A DNA stretch of 64,000 nt from NCBI GenBank assembly GCA_017472575.1, contig JAFUPX010000010.1, forward strand, positions 1 through 64,000, given 5' to 3'. The notes under the pieces were generated by a model, which saw only the letters and a list, made by a program, of their open reading frames with translations, was not told the origin of the DNA and searched no databases. Source of the stretch: Clostridia bacterium (GTDB lineage: Bacteria > Bacillota > Clostridia > Oscillospirales > Acutalibacteraceae). This document shows positions 34,941 to 45,082 of this stretch, piece after piece. Numbering within the stretch: the first letter of the stretch is position 1; every line of letters begins with the position of its first letter. The position numbers and the translations under genes were made by a program.

Positions 34941-35264
34941 ATGAATAAGCTTCACATTAAAACAGGCGATACCGTAATCCTTCTCACAGGAGATAAAGAG
35001 GACCGCAAGAAGACCGGTAAGGTTCTTGAGGTTAGCCCCAAAGAGGGTAAGGTAATCGTTGAGGGTATAAATAAGGTTAAGAAGCATGTAAAGCCCCGTA
35101 AGGCAGGCGATCCCTCGGGAATTATTGAGACCGAGAGTGCTATCTATGCTTCAAAGGTACAGGTTGTATGCCCTAAATGCAACAAGCCGACCAGAGTAGG
35201 CGTTAAGGTTTATGAGGACGGCAAGAAAGACCGCATGTGCAAAAAGTGCGGCGAAACTTTTTAA
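34941..35264 (+). CDS. rplX: 50S ribosomal protein L24
   Basis: 107 residues; KOW-domain assembly initiator. HIKTGDTVILLTGDKEDRKK, GKVLEVSPKEGKVIVEGINK and the zinc-ribbon-like end VCPKCNKPTRVGVK...CKKCGETF, which many bacteria lack but Clostridia often keep. GGGAGG precedes the ATG. Confidence 0.98.
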   Translation: MNKLHIKTGDTVILLTGDKEDRKKTGKVLEVSPKEGKVIVEGINKVKKHVKPRKAGDPSGIIETESAIYASKVQVVCPKCNKPTRVGVKVYEDGKKDRMCKKCGETF

Positions 35265-35282
35265 GAGTAAGGAGGACATGAC

Positions 35283-35822
35283 ATGTCAACACTTGGGAAC
35301 GAATATAAGAATTCCGTCGCTCCTGCACTGATGACAAAGTTTGGTTACAAGAGCGTCATGCAGATTCCGAAGCTCGAAAAGGTTGTAATCAATGTAGGCG
35401 CAGGCGAAGCTAAGGATAACTCCAAGGTAATCGACGCTATCATCAGGGACTTAGGTTTAATAACAGGCCAGAAGGCTGTTCCCTGTAAGGCTAAGAAGTC
35501 GGTTGCAAACTTTAAGCTTCGTGAGGGAATGCCCATCGGTGCTAAGGTTACTCTCAGAGGAGAGCGTATGTATGAGTTCGTTGAGAGACTTTTCAACGCA
35601 GCACTTCCGAGAGTAAGAGACTTCAGAGGTATCAACCCCAACGCTTTTGACGGCCGCGGCAACTACGCTATGGGCGTTAAGGAGCAGTTGATATTCCCTG
35701 AAATCGAATATGATAAGATTGATAAGGTTCGCGGCATGGATATTATCTTTGTCACAACCGCTAAAACAGATGAAGAGGCTCGTGAGTTATTAACTCTTAT
35801 GGGCGCTCCGTTTGCGAAGTAA
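35283..35822 (+). CDS. rplE: 50S ribosomal protein L5
   Basis: 179 residues; binds 5S rRNA in the central protuberance. [20 protein letters not shown] near 25, [20 protein letters not shown] near 58, the [20 protein letters not shown] region, and [15 protein letters not shown] near the end. GGAGG precedes the ATG. Confidence 0.99.
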   Translation: MSTLGNEYKNSVAPALMTKFGYKSVMQIPKLEKVVINVGAGEAKDNSKVIDAIIRDLGLITGQKAVPCKAKKSVANFKLREGMPIGAKVTLRGERMYEFVERLFNAALPRVRDFRGINPNAFDGRGNYAMGVKEQLIFPEIEYDKIDKVRGMDIIFVTTAKTDEEARELLTLMGAPFAK

Positions 35823-35834
35823 GGAGAAGGAACT

Positions 35835-36020
35835 ATGGCTAAAACATCTATGAAAATAAAACAGGCTCGTCCTGCAAAATTTTCAACAAGACAGTATAAC
35901 AGATGCAAAATCTGTGGCCGCCCGCACGCTTATCTTCGCAAGTACGGCATCTGCCGTATATGCTTCAGAGAGCTTGCCTACAAGGGCGAGATCCCCGGAG
36001 TGAAGAAGGCCAGCTGGTAA
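35835..36020 (+). CDS. rpsN: 30S ribosomal protein S14, zinc-binding type
   Basis: 61 residues. The four cysteines CKIC (24-27) and CRIC (40-43) place it in the zinc form (type Z). [20 protein letters not shown] at the start and [16 protein letters not shown] at the end are standard. A zinc-free paralogue, if any, is not in this window. Confidence 0.98.
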   Translation: MAKTSMKIKQARPAKFSTRQYNRCKICGRPHAYLRKYGICRICFRELAYKGEIPGVKKASW

Positions 36021-36047
36021 GGCGCATACGCAAAGGAGGTTGACGGC

Positions 36048-36446
36048 ATGCAAATCACCGATACAATAGCTGATATGCTTACGAGAATCCGTAATGCTTC
36101 TTCAGCAAAACATGATTCGGTAGATGTACCGGCGTCAAATGTAAAGAAGGCAATTGCCCAGATTTTGCTTGACGAAGGTTATATCAATAGCTTCTCCGTC
36201 GAGGAAGACGGAAAGCAGGGCATAATTCATATCACATTGAAATATGGTCCCAATAAGTCGCAGGTTATCACCGGCATTCGCAGAGTATCAAAGCCGGGTC
36301 TGCGTATTTACACAAATGTTGAGGATATGCCGAGGGTTATGAAAGGCCTCGGAATAGCTATCCTTTCCACCTCTAAGGGAATAATGACAGACAAGCAGGC
36401 TCGCAAGGCCAATATTGGCGGCGAAGTTCTCGCATTTGTTTGGTAA
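36048..36446 (+). CDS. rpsH: 30S ribosomal protein S8
   Basis: 132 residues; binds the central 16S domain and in Escherichia coli represses the spc operon. [20 protein letters not shown] at the start, [20 protein letters not shown] and the C-terminal [20 protein letters not shown] are typical. AAGGAGG precedes the ATG. Confidence 0.99.
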   Translation: MQITDTIADMLTRIRNASSAKHDSVDVPASNVKKAIAQILLDEGYINSFSVEEDGKQGIIHITLKYGPNKSQVITGIRRVSKPGLRIYTNVEDMPRVMKGLGIAILSTSKGIMTDKQARKANIGGEVLAFVW

Positions 36447-36460
36447 GGAGGTGCACCTAA

Positions 36461-37009
36461 ATGTCAAGAATAGGAAGAAAACCTATCACAATTCCTGCCG
36501 GTGTAGAGGTTAAAGTTAACGGCTCTGAGGTTTCCGTTAAGGGACCCAAGGGTGAGCTTAAGAACACCTTTAACCCTGAAATCGCTATCGCTGTTGAGGG
36601 CAGCGAGGTAATCGTTACCCGCCCTTCAGACGATAAGACACACCGTTCACTGCATGGACTTACACGCACACTCATTGCTAATATGGTTGAAGGTGTTACA
36701 AACGGCTTTACCAAGGAGCTTGAGGTTAACGGTGTTGGTTACCGTGCTCAGAAGCAGGGTAAAAATCTTGTAATGAACCTGGGCTTCTCTCATCAGGTTA
36801 TCGTTGAAGAGATTCCGGGTATCACAATCGAAGTACCGTCCCCTAACAAGGTAATAGTAAGCGGTGCTGATAAGCAGATGGTGGGCCAGTTTGCGGCTGA
36901 GATTCGCGAGAAGCGTCCTCCCGAGCCTTATAAGGGCAAGGGCATTAAGTACGCTGACGAGCATATCCGCCGTAAGGAAGGTAAAGCCGCCAAGGGTGCT
37001 AAGAAATAA
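36461..37009 (+). CDS. rplF: 50S ribosomal protein L6
   Basis: 182 residues in two alike domains; near the sarcin-ricin loop. [37 protein letters not shown] and the late signature [20 protein letters not shown] (about 152-172). GGAGG precedes the ATG. Confidence 0.99.
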   Translation: MSRIGRKPITIPAGVEVKVNGSEVSVKGPKGELKNTFNPEIAIAVEGSEVIVTRPSDDKTHRSLHGLTRTLIANMVEGVTNGFTKELEVNGVGYRAQKQGKNLVMNLGFSHQVIVEEIPGITIEVPSPNKVIVSGADKQMVGQFAAEIREKRPPEPYKGKGIKYADEHIRRKEGKAAKGAKK

Positions 37010-37027
37010 TAAAGGAGTGTACAAACG

Positions 37028-37387
37028 ATGGTTACAAAACCGAACAGCAATCAAGCAAGACTTAAGCGCCATGCTCGCGTTCGTTCTAAGATCAGCGGCA
37101 CGGCTGCAAGACCCCGCCTTGATGTATTCCGCTCCAATAAGAACATTACCGCCCAGCTTATCGATGATGTAAACGGCGTAACACTCGCTGCTGCCGCGTC
37201 CAATGAAAAGGACTTCGGAATTTCCGGCGGCAACAAGGAGGGTGCCCGCAAGGTTGGACAGTTAATTGCTGAGCGTGCTGCTGAAAAGGGTATCACCGAG
37301 GTTGTATTTGACCGCGGCGGATACATTTATCACGGCCGTATCAAGGAGCTTGCAGAAGGTGCCCGCGAGGGCGGCCTCAAGTTCTGA
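37028..37387 (+). CDS. rplR: 50S ribosomal protein L18
   Basis: 119 residues; binds 5S rRNA and is the cofactor of RNase M5, whose gene is at 18.6 kb. [40 protein letters not shown] and the ending [20 protein letters not shown] are typical. GGAG precedes the ATG. Confidence 0.98.
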   Translation: MVTKPNSNQARLKRHARVRSKISGTAARPRLDVFRSNKNITAQLIDDVNGVTLAAAASNEKDFGISGGNKEGARKVGQLIAERAAEKGITEVVFDRGGYIYHGRIKELAEGAREGGLKF

Positions 37388-37403
37388 GAAGGAGGAATAC
37401 TTT

Positions 37404-37907
37404 TTGGCTACAAATATTGATGCATCAACATTAGATTTAAAAGAGCGTGTAGTTTCCATCAACCGTGTTTCCAAGACCGTTAAGGGCGGACGCGTTATGA
37501 AGTTCGCAGCTTTGGTTGTAGTTGGAGACGGCAACGGTATCGTTGGCTACGGTCTCGGTAAAGCCGGAGAAGTTCCGGACGCTATCCGCAAGGGTATCGA
37601 GGATGCAAAGAAGAACCTTATCAAGGTTTCTCTCAAGGGTACAACAATCCCCCACGAAATCATCGGCGAATTCGGCGCAGGCCGTGTTCTGCTTAAGCCT
37701 GCTTCACAGGGTACCGGCGTTATTGCCGGCGGTGCAGTTCGTGCGGTTGTTGAAACTGCAGGAATATCTGATATTCGTGCTAAGGCTTTGCGTTCAAACA
37801 ATCCCTGCAATGTAGTTCGCGCAACAGTAGCAGGTCTCGCAGCACTTCGCAGTGCTGAGGAGGTTGCAGCGGTTCGCGGAAAATCCGTTAAGGAAATTGT
37901 AGGTTAA
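37404..37907 (+). CDS. rpsE: 30S ribosomal protein S5
   Basis: 167 residues; helps decoding accuracy and mRNA unwinding. [60 protein letters not shown] and the C-terminal [20 protein letters not shown]. The frame is open far into rplR, but the true start is TTG 37404, eight bases after AAGGAGG, which gives the normal length ([17 protein letters not shown]). Confidence 0.97.
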   Translation: MATNIDASTLDLKERVVSINRVSKTVKGGRVMKFAALVVVGDGNGIVGYGLGKAGEVPDAIRKGIEDAKKNLIKVSLKGTTIPHEIIGEFGAGRVLLKPASQGTGVIAGGAVRAVVETAGISDIRAKALRSNNPCNVVRATVAGLAALRSAEEVAAVRGKSVKEIVG

Positions 37908-37921
37908 GGAGGAGCAGCATT

Positions 37922-38119
37922 ATGGCAACAAAGAAAAAGGCTGCCGGCCTTAAGGTAAAGCTCGTAAAGAGCGTAATCGGCTCCAACAAGAGCCAGATAG
38001 CAACCGTTGAAGCTCTCGGTCTGCACAAGGTTGGCGATGTTAAAATTCAGCCCGACAATGCACAGACAAGAGGCAAAATCAACAAGGTAAGTCACCTCGT
38101 TAAGATTATCGAGGGTTAA
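37922..38119 (+). CDS. rpmD: 50S ribosomal protein L30
   Basis: 65 residues, as usual. [20 protein letters not shown] and [20 protein letters not shown] are diagnostic. AAGGAGGAG precedes the ATG. The 73 bases before rplO hold a small GCGGTTTAACCGC palindrome. Confidence 0.97.
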   Translation: MATKKKAAGLKVKLVKSVIGSNKSQIATVEALGLHKVGDVKIQPDNAQTRGKINKVSHLVKIIEG

Positions 38120-38192
38120 TCAATCCCAGAATAAGCCGTTTTGAGTAACGGTAAGGCGGTTTAACCGCGAATTAAGCAAGGAGGTGCAAACT

Positions 38193-38633
38193 ATGAAATT
38201 ACATGAATTATCTCCGGCTTTCGGCTCCACCAAGGAGGCAAAGCGTATAGGCAGAGGTCATGGCTCCGGCAACGGAAAAACTGCCGGAAAGGGTCATAAG
38301 GGTCAGAAAGCCCGTGCAGGTCACGGAATGAGACCCGGCTTTGAAGGCGGTCAGATGCCGTTGCAGAGACGCGTCCCGAAGCGTGGCTTTAACAATATAT
38401 TTGCCGAGGAGTGGATTGCAATCAATGTTTCCGCTTTAGAAGCTTTTGAAGATGGAACTGTTGTTGACGCTGCCGCTCTTAAAGATAAGGGAATAATCAA
38501 AAAGGCTGATCTTCCGGTTAAGGTTCTTGCTAACGGAAAGCTCACAAAGAAGCTTACTGTTAAGCTTAATGCCTTCTCCGCAGCTGCCGCTGAGAAAATT
38601 AACTCAGTTGGCGGAAAGGCTGAGGTGATCTAA
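38193..38633 (+). CDS. rplO: 50S ribosomal protein L15
   Basis: 146 residues; late assembly protein. [40 protein letters not shown] and [20 protein letters not shown] are typical. ATG 38193 with AAGGAGG before it is preferred over the GTG at 38184 that overlaps that site. The stop shares a base with the secY start. Confidence 0.98.
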   Translation: MKLHELSPAFGSTKEAKRIGRGHGSGNGKTAGKGHKGQKARAGHGMRPGFEGGQMPLQRRVPKRGFNNIFAEEWIAINVSALEAFEDGTVVDAAALKDKGIIKKADLPVKVLANGKLTKKLTVKLNAFSAAAAEKINSVGGKAEVI

Positions 38634-39910
38634 TGTTAGAGACACTCCGAAATGCCTGGAAGGTAAAGGAAATCCGTAACAAGATTCTTTTCACCATTTT
38701 TATAGTCTTTATTTTCCGTATCGGCTCTGTAATTCCTGTTCCCTATGTTGATGTAGCGGCTTTAAAGTCTGCTACTGATTCGGGAGCAACAAACGAATTC
38801 TTTAGCTATTTATCTATACTGACCGGAGGCGGTCTTGAGTACGGTGCGATTTTCGCTATGTCGGTTACCCCGTACATCAACTCTTCAATTATTGTTCAGC
38901 TGCTTTGCGTTGCTATCCCTGCTCTTGAGAGACTCTCAAAAGAGGGCGAAGAGGGACAGAAGAAGTTAGCTCAGATTACCCGTTATGCAACCGTTATTCT
39001 CGGATTACTGCAGGGTACTGCCTACTTCATTTACCTTAAAAACAGCAACTATTTAAGCGTAAGCGGCGGTGCGGCTGTATTTGCAGGCTTTGTTATTGTT
39101 CTTGCCTTTACGGCAGGTTCAGCGCTTGTAATGTGGCTTGGAGAGCAGATAGATGTAAAGGGTATCGGAAACGGTATTTCAATGCTGCTTTTCGCAGGTA
39201 TTATTTCACGCGGACCTCAGGCTCTGAACACTCTCATTTCTTACTGGAAGCTTGACAGACAGATTGCAGTTGTAGGAATAGTTGTTCTTTTCCTGTTGAT
39301 TATCGGCTTTATTGTATGGATGACCGCAGCAGAGCGCCGCGTTCCGGTACAGTATGCTAAGCGTGTAGTCGGAAATAAGATGTATGGCGGACAGAACACA
39401 CATATTCCGATTAAGGTTAATATGTCAGGTGTTATGCCTATAATCTTCGCATCATCTATCCTTATGCTTCCGACAATGATTCTTTCCTTTATGAAGGATA
39501 CAGAGTCATCTATGTATAAGGCGTTGTCACTTTTCAGTGTACAAGGAATATTCTACGCAGTGGTTTACTTCCTTCTCATCATTGGATTTGCATATTTCTA
39601 TGCAACTATTCAGTTCAATCCCGTTGAGATGGCTAATAACCTGCGTAAAAACGGCGGAGCTGTTCCGGGTATACGTCCCGGCAAGCCCACCTCGGATTTT
39701 ATTTCTAAGATTTTGTCAAGAATAACATTATTGGGAGCTTTATTCCTCAGCGTTATCGCAATACTGCCTATAATTATAGGCTCAGTAGGCGGAATAAACA
39801 TCTCCCTCGGCGGTACATCTGTATTGATTATGGTCGGTGTTGCGCTTGATACAGTCCGTAATCTCGAGTCTCAGATGATGATGCGTCATTACAAGGGATT
39901 CCTTGATTAA
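38633..39910 (+). CDS. secY: Preprotein translocase subunit SecY
   Basis: 425 residues with ten membrane segments; the protein-conducting channel. Signatures are IFRIGSVIPVPYVDVAALKS near 23, GGGLEYGAIFAMSVTPYINS near 63 (plug and second segment), and the cytosolic loops with AAERRVPVQYAKRVVGNKMY near 226 and NLRKNGGAVPGIRPGKPTSD near 343. It starts in the rplO stop, the usual coupling. SecDF lies at 46-49 kb. Confidence 0.98.
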   Translation: MLETLRNAWKVKEIRNKILFTIFIVFIFRIGSVIPVPYVDVAALKSATDSGATNEFFSYLSILTGGGLEYGAIFAMSVTPYINSSIIVQLLCVAIPALERLSKEGEEGQKKLAQITRYATVILGLLQGTAYFIYLKNSNYLSVSGGAAVFAGFVIVLAFTAGSALVMWLGEQIDVKGIGNGISMLLFAGIISRGPQALNTLISYWKLDRQIAVVGIVVLFLLIIGFIVWMTAAERRVPVQYAKRVVGNKMYGGQNTHIPIKVNMSGVMPIIFASSILMLPTMILSFMKDTESSMYKALSLFSVQGIFYAVVYFLLIIGFAYFYATIQFNPVEMANNLRKNGGAVPGIRPGKPTSDFISKILSRITLLGALFLSVIAILPIIIGSVGGINISLGGTSVLIMVGVALDTVRNLESQMMMRHYKGFLD

Positions 39911-39927
39911 TTAGAAGGAGTATTGGA

Positions 39928-40560
39928 ATGAAACTGATACTTTTAGGAGCACCTGGTGCTGGAAAGGGCACTCAGGCAGAAATAATTTCCGAAAAATATA
40001 ACATTCCCACCATTTCAACCGGCAACATTATCCGTGCTGCACTTAAAAACGGTACTGAAATGGGTCTAAAAGCTAAATCCTATATCGACGCGGGAAATCT
40101 TGTTCCGGACGAGGTTGTAATCGGTATAATAAAGGAACGCCTTGCCGAGAGTGACTGTGCAAACGGCTTCATTCTTGACGGCTTCCCCCGTACTATTCCA
40201 CAGGCTAAAGCTCTTGACGATATGGGCTTCGGTATCGACAATGCCCTCTCCATTGAGGTTGCGGACAGCGAGATCGTAAAGCGTATGTCAGGAAGAAGAG
40301 TCTGCGAGAAGTGCGGCGCCAGCTATCACACCGAGTATAAAAAACCGGCTGTTGAGGGCGAATGCAATCTCTGCGGCGGTAAGCTTGTAATCCGTAAGGA
40401 TGATGAGCCTGAAACCGTTATGAACAGACTTAACGTGTATCATGAGCAGACCGAACCCTTGAAGGATTACTACAAGGCTTGCGGAAAGCTTTTGACAGTC
40501 GAGGGGCAGGATAAGGTTGAGGATACAACCGCTCTTGTTCTGGCTGCGTTGGAGAATTAG
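39928..40560 (+). CDS. adk: Adenylate kinase, zinc-lid type
   Basis: 210 residues; interconverts ATP+AMP with 2 ADP. P-loop GAPGAGKGTQAE near 8, AMP site STGNIIRAALKNG near 29, GFILDGFPRTIPQAKAL near 80, and a lid with four cysteines, CEKCGASYH near 127 and CNLCGGKL near 147, so a structural zinc is likely. AGAAGGAG precedes the ATG. Ends with TAG. Confidence 0.98.
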   Translation: MKLILLGAPGAGKGTQAEIISEKYNIPTISTGNIIRAALKNGTEMGLKAKSYIDAGNLVPDEVVIGIIKERLAESDCANGFILDGFPRTIPQAKALDDMGFGIDNALSIEVADSEIVKRMSGRRVCEKCGASYHTEYKKPAVEGECNLCGGKLVIRKDDEPETVMNRLNVYHEQTEPLKDYYKACGKLLTVEGQDKVEDTTALVLAALEN

Positions 40561-40562
40561 CT

Positions 40563-41312
40563 ATGATAGTGCTTAAAACCGGTCGCGAGCTGAAAATAAT
40601 GAGAGAGGCTTGCAGAATATCGGCAGGAGCATTACAATTGGTAGGCAAGGCGGTTGAGCCGGGTGTTACTACCGCCCAGCTTGATAAGATAGCCGAGGAT
40701 TATATTTTGAGTCAGGGCGCAGTTCCTAACTTCAAGAATTATGAAGGCTATCCTGCCACCGCCTGTATATCTATAAACAACGAGGTAATTCACGGCATAC
40801 CCAGTGAAAAGCGTGTTATCAAACAGGGCGATATAGTCAGTGTTGACTTGGGCGCCAAGTTTGAGGGCTATCACGGAGATAACGCCGCCACTTTCGCCTG
40901 CGGAGAGGTGTCCGCAGAAGCGAAGCGGCTGATGGATACGACCCGCGAAAGCCTTTATGAAGGCATTAATGCGGCTCGTGCCGGCGGCAGAATCGGTGAT
41001 ATAAGCCATGCTGTTCAGGAATATGTTGAGGCAAGGGGATATTCCGTTGTGAGACAGTTTGTCGGTCACGGAGTAGGAACATCCTTGCACGAAGCCCCCG
41101 AGGTTCCGAATTTCGGAACAGCGGGCAGAGGTATCCGACTTTTGCCCGGAATGACCTTAGCCATCGAGCCGATGGTGAATCTCGGTAAACCGGGAGTAAG
41201 GGTCTTGCCGGACGGCTGGACTGTTTTAACTCAGGACGGTTCTTTATCCGCTCACTTTGAGCATACAATAGCCATAACGGCTGACGGTCCCCAGATTATG
41301 ACCGTTTTATAA
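40563..41312 (+). CDS. map: Type I methionine aminopeptidase
   Basis: 249 residues; trims the first methionine from new proteins. The five metal ligands fall in DLGAKFEGYHGDNAATFACG (two Asp near 95 and 106), VGHGVGTSLHEAPEVPNFG (His near 170), AIEPMVNLG (Glu near 202) and SAHFEHTIAIT (Glu near 234). It starts two bases after adk, the common adk-map pair within the spc operon. Confidence 0.98.
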   Translation: MIVLKTGRELKIMREACRISAGALQLVGKAVEPGVTTAQLDKIAEDYILSQGAVPNFKNYEGYPATACISINNEVIHGIPSEKRVIKQGDIVSVDLGAKFEGYHGDNAATFACGEVSAEAKRLMDTTRESLYEGINAARAGGRIGDISHAVQEYVEARGYSVVRQFVGHGVGTSLHEAPEVPNFGTAGRGIRLLPGMTLAIEPMVNLGKPGVRVLPDGWTVLTQDGSLSAHFEHTIAITADGPQIMTVL

Positions 41313-41322
41313 GAGGTGTAAT

Positions 41323-41577
41323 ATGAGGGGACGGATAGTTTGTTCAAAGGCGGGACGCGATAAAGACGATTTCGCTGTGGTTGTAGGCTCTGAGGGCAAT
41401 TTTCTTCTCATTTGCGATGGGAAGCAGCGTCCCTTAGAAAGGCCAAAGCGCAAAAATATAAAGCATTTGGCATTTACAGGCACATACTTTGAGGAAGACA
41501 GTTTTAAAACCAACAAACAACTTAGAAAATCGCTTGCTATTTACAGAAATCGGGCGAAATTTGAGGAGGAAGCTTAA
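41323..41577 (+). CDS. KOW-domain RNA-binding protein (L14e-like)
   Basis: 84 residues beginning [20 protein letters not shown], a KOW-type fold like the start of archaeal L14e, then [20 protein letters not shown] and a basic helical tail. Genes of this kind sit between map and infA in many Clostridia and Thermoanaerobacterales and are taken as ribosome-associated, but the role is not established. It overlaps infA by one base (TAATG). Confidence 0.85.
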   Translation: MRGRIVCSKAGRDKDDFAVVVGSEGNFLLICDGKQRPLERPKRKNIKHLAFTGTYFEEDSFKTNKQLRKSLAIYRNRAKFEEEA

Positions 41578-41795
41578 TGTCAAAAGAGGATATGATAGAG
41601 CTTGAAGGCACCGTTGTTGAAGCAATGCCTAATGCAATGTTCAAGGTAGAAATTCAGGGTGGACACACAATTTTAGCCCATATTTCCGGAAAACTGCGTA
41701 TGAATTTTATTCGCATTCTCCCTGGAGATAAGGTAACGGTTGAGATGTCCCCGTATGATCTGTCAAAGGGACGCATTACCTGGCGTTCCAAGTAA
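41577..41795 (+). CDS. infA: Translation initiation factor IF-1
   Basis: 72 residues, OB-fold; blocks the A site during initiation. [40 protein letters not shown] and [20 protein letters not shown] are typical. GAGGA precedes the ATG inside the KOW gene end. Confidence 0.98.
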   Translation: MSKEDMIELEGTVVEAMPNAMFKVEIQGGHTILAHISGKLRMNFIRILPGDKVTVEMSPYDLSKGRITWRSK

Positions 41796-41825
41796 ACAGC
41801 GAAAATTTAAGGAGGTATAATCCAA

Positions 41826-41939
41826 ATGAAAGTCAGACCTTCTGTTAAAAAGATTTGCGAAAAATGCAAAATCATCAAGCGCAAGGGAAAAGTAATGGTT
41901 ATCTGTGAAAACCCCAAGCACAAACAGCGTCAGGGTTAA
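41826..41939 (+). CDS. rpmJ: 50S ribosomal protein L36
   Basis: A 37-residue zinc ribbon starting [20 protein letters not shown], with C-X2-C (11 and 14), a third Cys at 27 and His 32 as zinc ligands, ending HKQRQG. Short enough to be missed by gene callers. AAGGAGG stands 11-17 bases before the ATG, and the position between infA and rpsM is standard. Confidence 0.97.
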   Translation: MKVRPSVKKICEKCKIIKRKGKVMVICENPKHKQRQG

Positions 41940-41976
41940 TTTGCGCTAGTATTAAATAATGGAGGTGCTTTGATAA

Positions 41977-42345
41977 ATGGCACGTATTGCTGGTGTTGAC
42001 CTTCCGAACGAAAAAAGAGTTGAAATAGGACTCACATATATCTTCGGAATCGGTCTTACAACATCTAAAAAAATCCTTGCAGACACAGGTATCAATCCCG
42101 ATACCCGCGTTAAGGACTTAACTGAAGATGATATTTCAAAGCTGCGTGAATACATCGACCACAACCTTCAGGTTGAGGGTGACCGTCGCCGTACAATCGC
42201 ATTTGATATCAAAAGACTTATCGAAATTGGAAGCTATCGCGGTTTGCGTCACCGTAAGAACCTGCCTGTAAGAGGTCAGCGTTCCAAGACTAACGCACGT
42301 ACACGCAAGGGTCCGAAGAAGACCATAGCTAACAAGAAGAAATAA
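41977..42345 (+). CDS. rpsM: 30S ribosomal protein S13
   Basis: 122 residues; head protein bridging to the 50[21 protein letters not shown] at the start, [20 protein letters not shown], and the conserved [20 protein letters not shown] (about 89-108). GGAGG precedes the ATG. Confidence 0.99.
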   Translation: MARIAGVDLPNEKRVEIGLTYIFGIGLTTSKKILADTGINPDTRVKDLTEDDISKLREYIDHNLQVEGDRRRTIAFDIKRLIEIGSYRGLRHRKNLPVRGQRSKTNARTRKGPKKTIANKKK

Positions 42346-42361
42346 GTAGGAGGAAGATAAT

Positions 42362-42760
42362 ATGGCTACTGCTAAGAAGACGACTGCTACACGCCGTCGC
42401 CGTGAAAAGAAAAATATTGAGCGTGGCGCTGCCCATATCCAGTCTACCTTCAACAATACAATCGTTACTCTCACCGATACACAGGGTAATGCTCTTTCAT
42501 GGGCTTCTGCCGGTGAGTTAGGATTCAGAGGCTCAAGAAAGTCTACTCCCTTTGCTGCACAGAGTGCTGCAGAGACTGCTGCCAAGGCTGCTATGGAGCA
42601 CGGTCTTAAGTCTGTAGAAGTATATGTTAAAGGTCCCGGAGCTGGACGCGAGGCTGCTATTCGTGCGCTTCAGTCAGCAGGTCTTGAAGTAACCCTTATT
42701 AAGGACGTTACTCCGATTCCGCATAACGGCTGCCGTCCTCCCAAGAGAAGACGCGTATAA
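42362..42760 (+). CDS. rpsK: 30S ribosomal protein S11
   Basis: 132 residues; platform protein near the mRNA exit. [20 protein letters not shown] near 24, [20 protein letters not shown] near 53, and the end [17 protein letters not shown] are typical. AGGAGG precedes the ATG. Confidence 0.99.
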   Translation: MATAKKTTATRRRREKKNIERGAAHIQSTFNNTIVTLTDTQGNALSWASAGELGFRGSRKSTPFAAQSAAETAAKAAMEHGLKSVEVYVKGPGAGREAAIRALQSAGLEVTLIKDVTPIPHNGCRPPKRRRV

Positions 42761-42815
42761 CCGTTAAATATCAGTTGCAAAATATTTGCATTTAAAAATT
42801 ATGGAGGTGTAATAG

Positions 42816-43442
42816 ATGGCAAGATATACCGGTGCAGTTTGCAGACTTTGCCGCCGCGAGGGTCAGAAATTGTTCCTTAAGGGCGAGCGCTGCTATTCTG
42901 ATAAATGCTCCGTTGGTATCAGGGGTTATGCCCCCGGTCAGCACGGACAGGGTAGAAAGAAGTCATCTGAATACGGAATGCAGCTTCGCGCTAAGCAGAC
43001 TGCAAGACGTTTCTATGGAGTTCAGGAAAATCAGTTCCATCATTATTTTGAGGTTGCTGAGAGAAAGCAGGGCGTTACCGGCGATAACCTGTTAAAGATT
43101 CTCGAAAGCCGTCTTGACAATGTTGTTTACAGAGTTGGTTTCGCTTCTTCAAGAGCCGAGGCAAGACAGCTTGTTGGCCACGGTCATTTTGAAGTAAACG
43201 GCAAGCGTGTTGATATCGCATCTTATCTGCTTAAGGCAGGCGATGTAGTATCTATCTGCGAAAAGAGCCGTTCAAGCGAGAAGATTAAGGCTGTTGTTGA
43301 AGCTAACAGTGCTAAGCCCGTTCCCCAGTGGATTGATGTAGACCGCGATAAGCTTTCAGCTAAGGTTATCAATCTCCCCACAAGAGACCAAATTGAGGCT
43401 CCTGTTGAGGAACAGCTCATTGTCGAGTTCTATTCTAAGTAA
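42816..43442 (+). CDS. rpsD: 30S ribosomal protein S4
   Basis: 208 residues; nucleates 16S assembly. The N-terminus holds a zinc-type cluster ([18 protein letters not shown]...CSV), [20 protein letters not shown] follows, and the S4 RNA-binding domain is near 92 ([20 protein letters not shown]). GGAGG precedes the ATG. Lies in the alpha operon here, between rpsK and rpoA. Confidence 0.98.
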   Translation: MARYTGAVCRLCRREGQKLFLKGERCYSDKCSVGIRGYAPGQHGQGRKKSSEYGMQLRAKQTARRFYGVQENQFHHYFEVAERKQGVTGDNLLKILESRLDNVVYRVGFASSRAEARQLVGHGHFEVNGKRVDIASYLLKAGDVVSICEKSRSSEKIKAVVEANSAKPVPQWIDVDRDKLSAKVINLPTRDQIEAPVEEQLIVEFYSK

Positions 43443-43529
43443 TAGTCGGAACTTATCTTGCGTCCTCCGCATTCGGGCGCAGGATGTACTACTCAAAATC
43501 TTATTGATGCGGAGAAACGGAGCTTTTAA

Positions 43530-44480
43530 ATGATAGAAATTGAAAAGCCCAGAATAGAAACTGTCGAGATAGCCCCTGACGGTACCTACGGTAAATTTGT
43601 TATGGAGCCTCTTGAGAGAGGATATGCAACTACACTTGGAAACAGTATGAGAAGAGTTCTTCTTTCCATTCTTCCCGGTGTGGCTGTAACATCGGTTAAG
43701 ATTGACGGTGTTGTTCATGAGTTTTCTACAATTCCCGGTGTTAAGGATGATGTTACAGAAATCATACTTAATATAAAGGGTCTTATAGCAAAGCTTCATT
43801 CGGAAACTCCCAAGAAGGTTTATATCGAGGCAGAGGGTCCGTGTGTAGTAACAGCTGATTCAATTAAGGCTGATTCAGAGGTTGAAATTCTTAACCCCGA
43901 TATGTATATCGCAACTCTTGACGCGGGCGCAAAGCTTAATATGGAGATGACCCTTGATAAGGGACGCGGTTATGTTTCTGCTGAGCAGAATAAGCCTGCG
44001 CAGAATATAATCGGAGTTATTCCGGTTGACTCGATATACACACCCGTTCTGAAAGCAAACTTTACGGTAGATAATACCCGTGTCGGAAACGTAACCGATA
44101 AGGGTAAGCTTACCCTTGAGGTATGGACCGACGGTTCTATCAGAGCAAACGAAGCAGTTTCAATGTCGGCTAAAGTTCTCATAGAGCATCTTGAGCTCTT
44201 CCTCGACCTCACAGAGGGCGGTTGCGAAGGCCAGAGCATTATGGCAGAAAAGAACGACAGTGAAAAAGAAAAGGTTCTCGATTTAACCATTGATGAACTT
44301 GATTTATCTGTTCGCAGCTTCAACTGCTTGAAGCGTGCAGGCATTAATACGGTCGAAGACCTCATCAATAAGTCTGAAGAGGACATGATGAAGGTAAGGA
44401 ACTTGGGCCGCAAGTCACTTGAAGAGGTTATTGCAAAGCTTGATTCGTTCGGCTTCAGCCTTAAGAGTGATGACGAATAA
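43530..44480 (+). CDS. rpoA: RNA polymerase alpha subunit
   Basis: 316 residues. The N-terminal dimer domain has [20 protein letters not shown] and [20 protein letters not shown]; the C-terminal domain, which binds UP elements and regulators, runs from about 246 with [20 protein letters not shown] and [19 protein letters not shown]. The start ATG 43530 fits the family (MIEIEKPRI). The 87 bases before it contain a GC-rich stretch (TCCTCCGCATTCGGGCGCAGGA folds weakly in halves). Confidence 0.98.
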   Translation: MIEIEKPRIETVEIAPDGTYGKFVMEPLERGYATTLGNSMRRVLLSILPGVAVTSVKIDGVVHEFSTIPGVKDDVTEIILNIKGLIAKLHSETPKKVYIEAEGPCVVTADSIKADSEVEILNPDMYIATLDAGAKLNMEMTLDKGRGYVSAEQNKPAQNIIGVIPVDSIYTPVLKANFTVDNTRVGNVTDKGKLTLEVWTDGSIRANEAVSMSAKVLIEHLELFLDLTEGGCEGQSIMAEKNDSEKEKVLDLTIDELDLSVRSFNCLKRAGINTVEDLINKSEEDMMKVRNLGRKSLEEVIAKLDSFGFSLKSDDE

Positions 44481-44502
44481 TTCTGGTAAGGAGTGAATAG
44501 AA

Positions 44503-44844
44503 ATGCCAGGTACCCGTAAACTCGGAAGAACCAGCGACCACAGAACCGCTATGCTCAGAGCAATGGTAACCTATCTGCTTGAAAACGGCAGAATCGAAAC
44601 AACCGTTACCCGTGCCAAAGAGGTTAGATCTATGGCGGAAAAGTATATTACACTCGCTAAGGACAGCAGTCTTCACAGCAAGCGTCAGGCATTGGCGTTT
44701 ATTACAAAGGAGGATGTTGTAGCAAAGCTTTACAACGAAATCGCTCCTAAGTATAAGGATGTTAACGGCGGTTACTGCCGTATAATTAAAACAGGTCCCC
44801 GCCGCGGAGACGCAGCTGAAATGGCGATCATCGAGCTTATATAA
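44503..44844 (+). CDS. rplQ: 50S ribosomal protein L17
   Basis: 113 residues, the short bacterial form. [40 protein letters not shown] and [20 protein letters not shown] are typical. AAGGAG precedes the ATG. Last gene of the ribosomal supercluster; the transcript runs into a structured segment and then a terminator. Confidence 0.99.
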   Translation: MPGTRKLGRTSDHRTAMLRAMVTYLLENGRIETTVTRAKEVRSMAEKYITLAKDSSLHSKRQALAFITKEDVVAKLYNEIAPKYKDVNGGYCRIIKTGPRRGDAAEMAIIELI

Positions 44845-44863
44845 GTTAACTTAATAAGCCTTT

Positions 44864-44946
44864 TAGTACTCACATTGTCTTAACACGGACAATGCGTAAA
44901 CCGTTTATTTGAAATAAATGGGCTGTGCTGATGATGTGTGTACTAA
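44864..44946 (+). ncRNA. Candidate multi-branched RNA in the rplQ 3' region
   Basis: TTTAGTACTCACA pairs with TGTGTGTACTAAA (12 of 13) and encloses two hairpins, TTGTC-N8-GACAA (or 7 bp CATTGTC/GACAATG) and CCGTTTATT-TGA-AATAAATGG (9 bp). This makes a three-way junction. No ORF was seen here. It could be a 3' UTR element or a separate small RNA. Confidence 0.45.
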
Positions 44947-44960
44947 ACAAATTTAAGTAA

Positions 44961-44996
44961 AAGAGGTATAACCAATAGGTTATACCTCTTTTTTTA
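44961..44996 (+). terminator. Terminator of the ribosomal supercluster
   Basis: AAGAGGTATAACC pairs with GGTTATACCTCTT around AATA, followed by a run of T. Confidence 0.95.
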
Positions 44997-45007
44997 GCCG
45001 AAAACAC

Positions 45008-45035
45008 TTGAAAAAAGCGGATTTTGTATTATAAT
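45008..45035 (+). promoter_or_regulatory. Promoter of the aminotransferase gene
   Basis: TTGAAA (45008-45013), 16-base spacer, TATAAT (45030-45035), about 48 bases before the start codon. Confidence 0.75.
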
Positions 45036-45082
45036 AGTATAGATAGTAAAATTTTAGAAAAGGCTGCTTGGGAGGCAGATTT

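Noticed and set aside
36647..37072. A 141-codon minus-strand frame over rplF
   Set aside because: Antisense to L6 and L18 coding sequence with no start signals.
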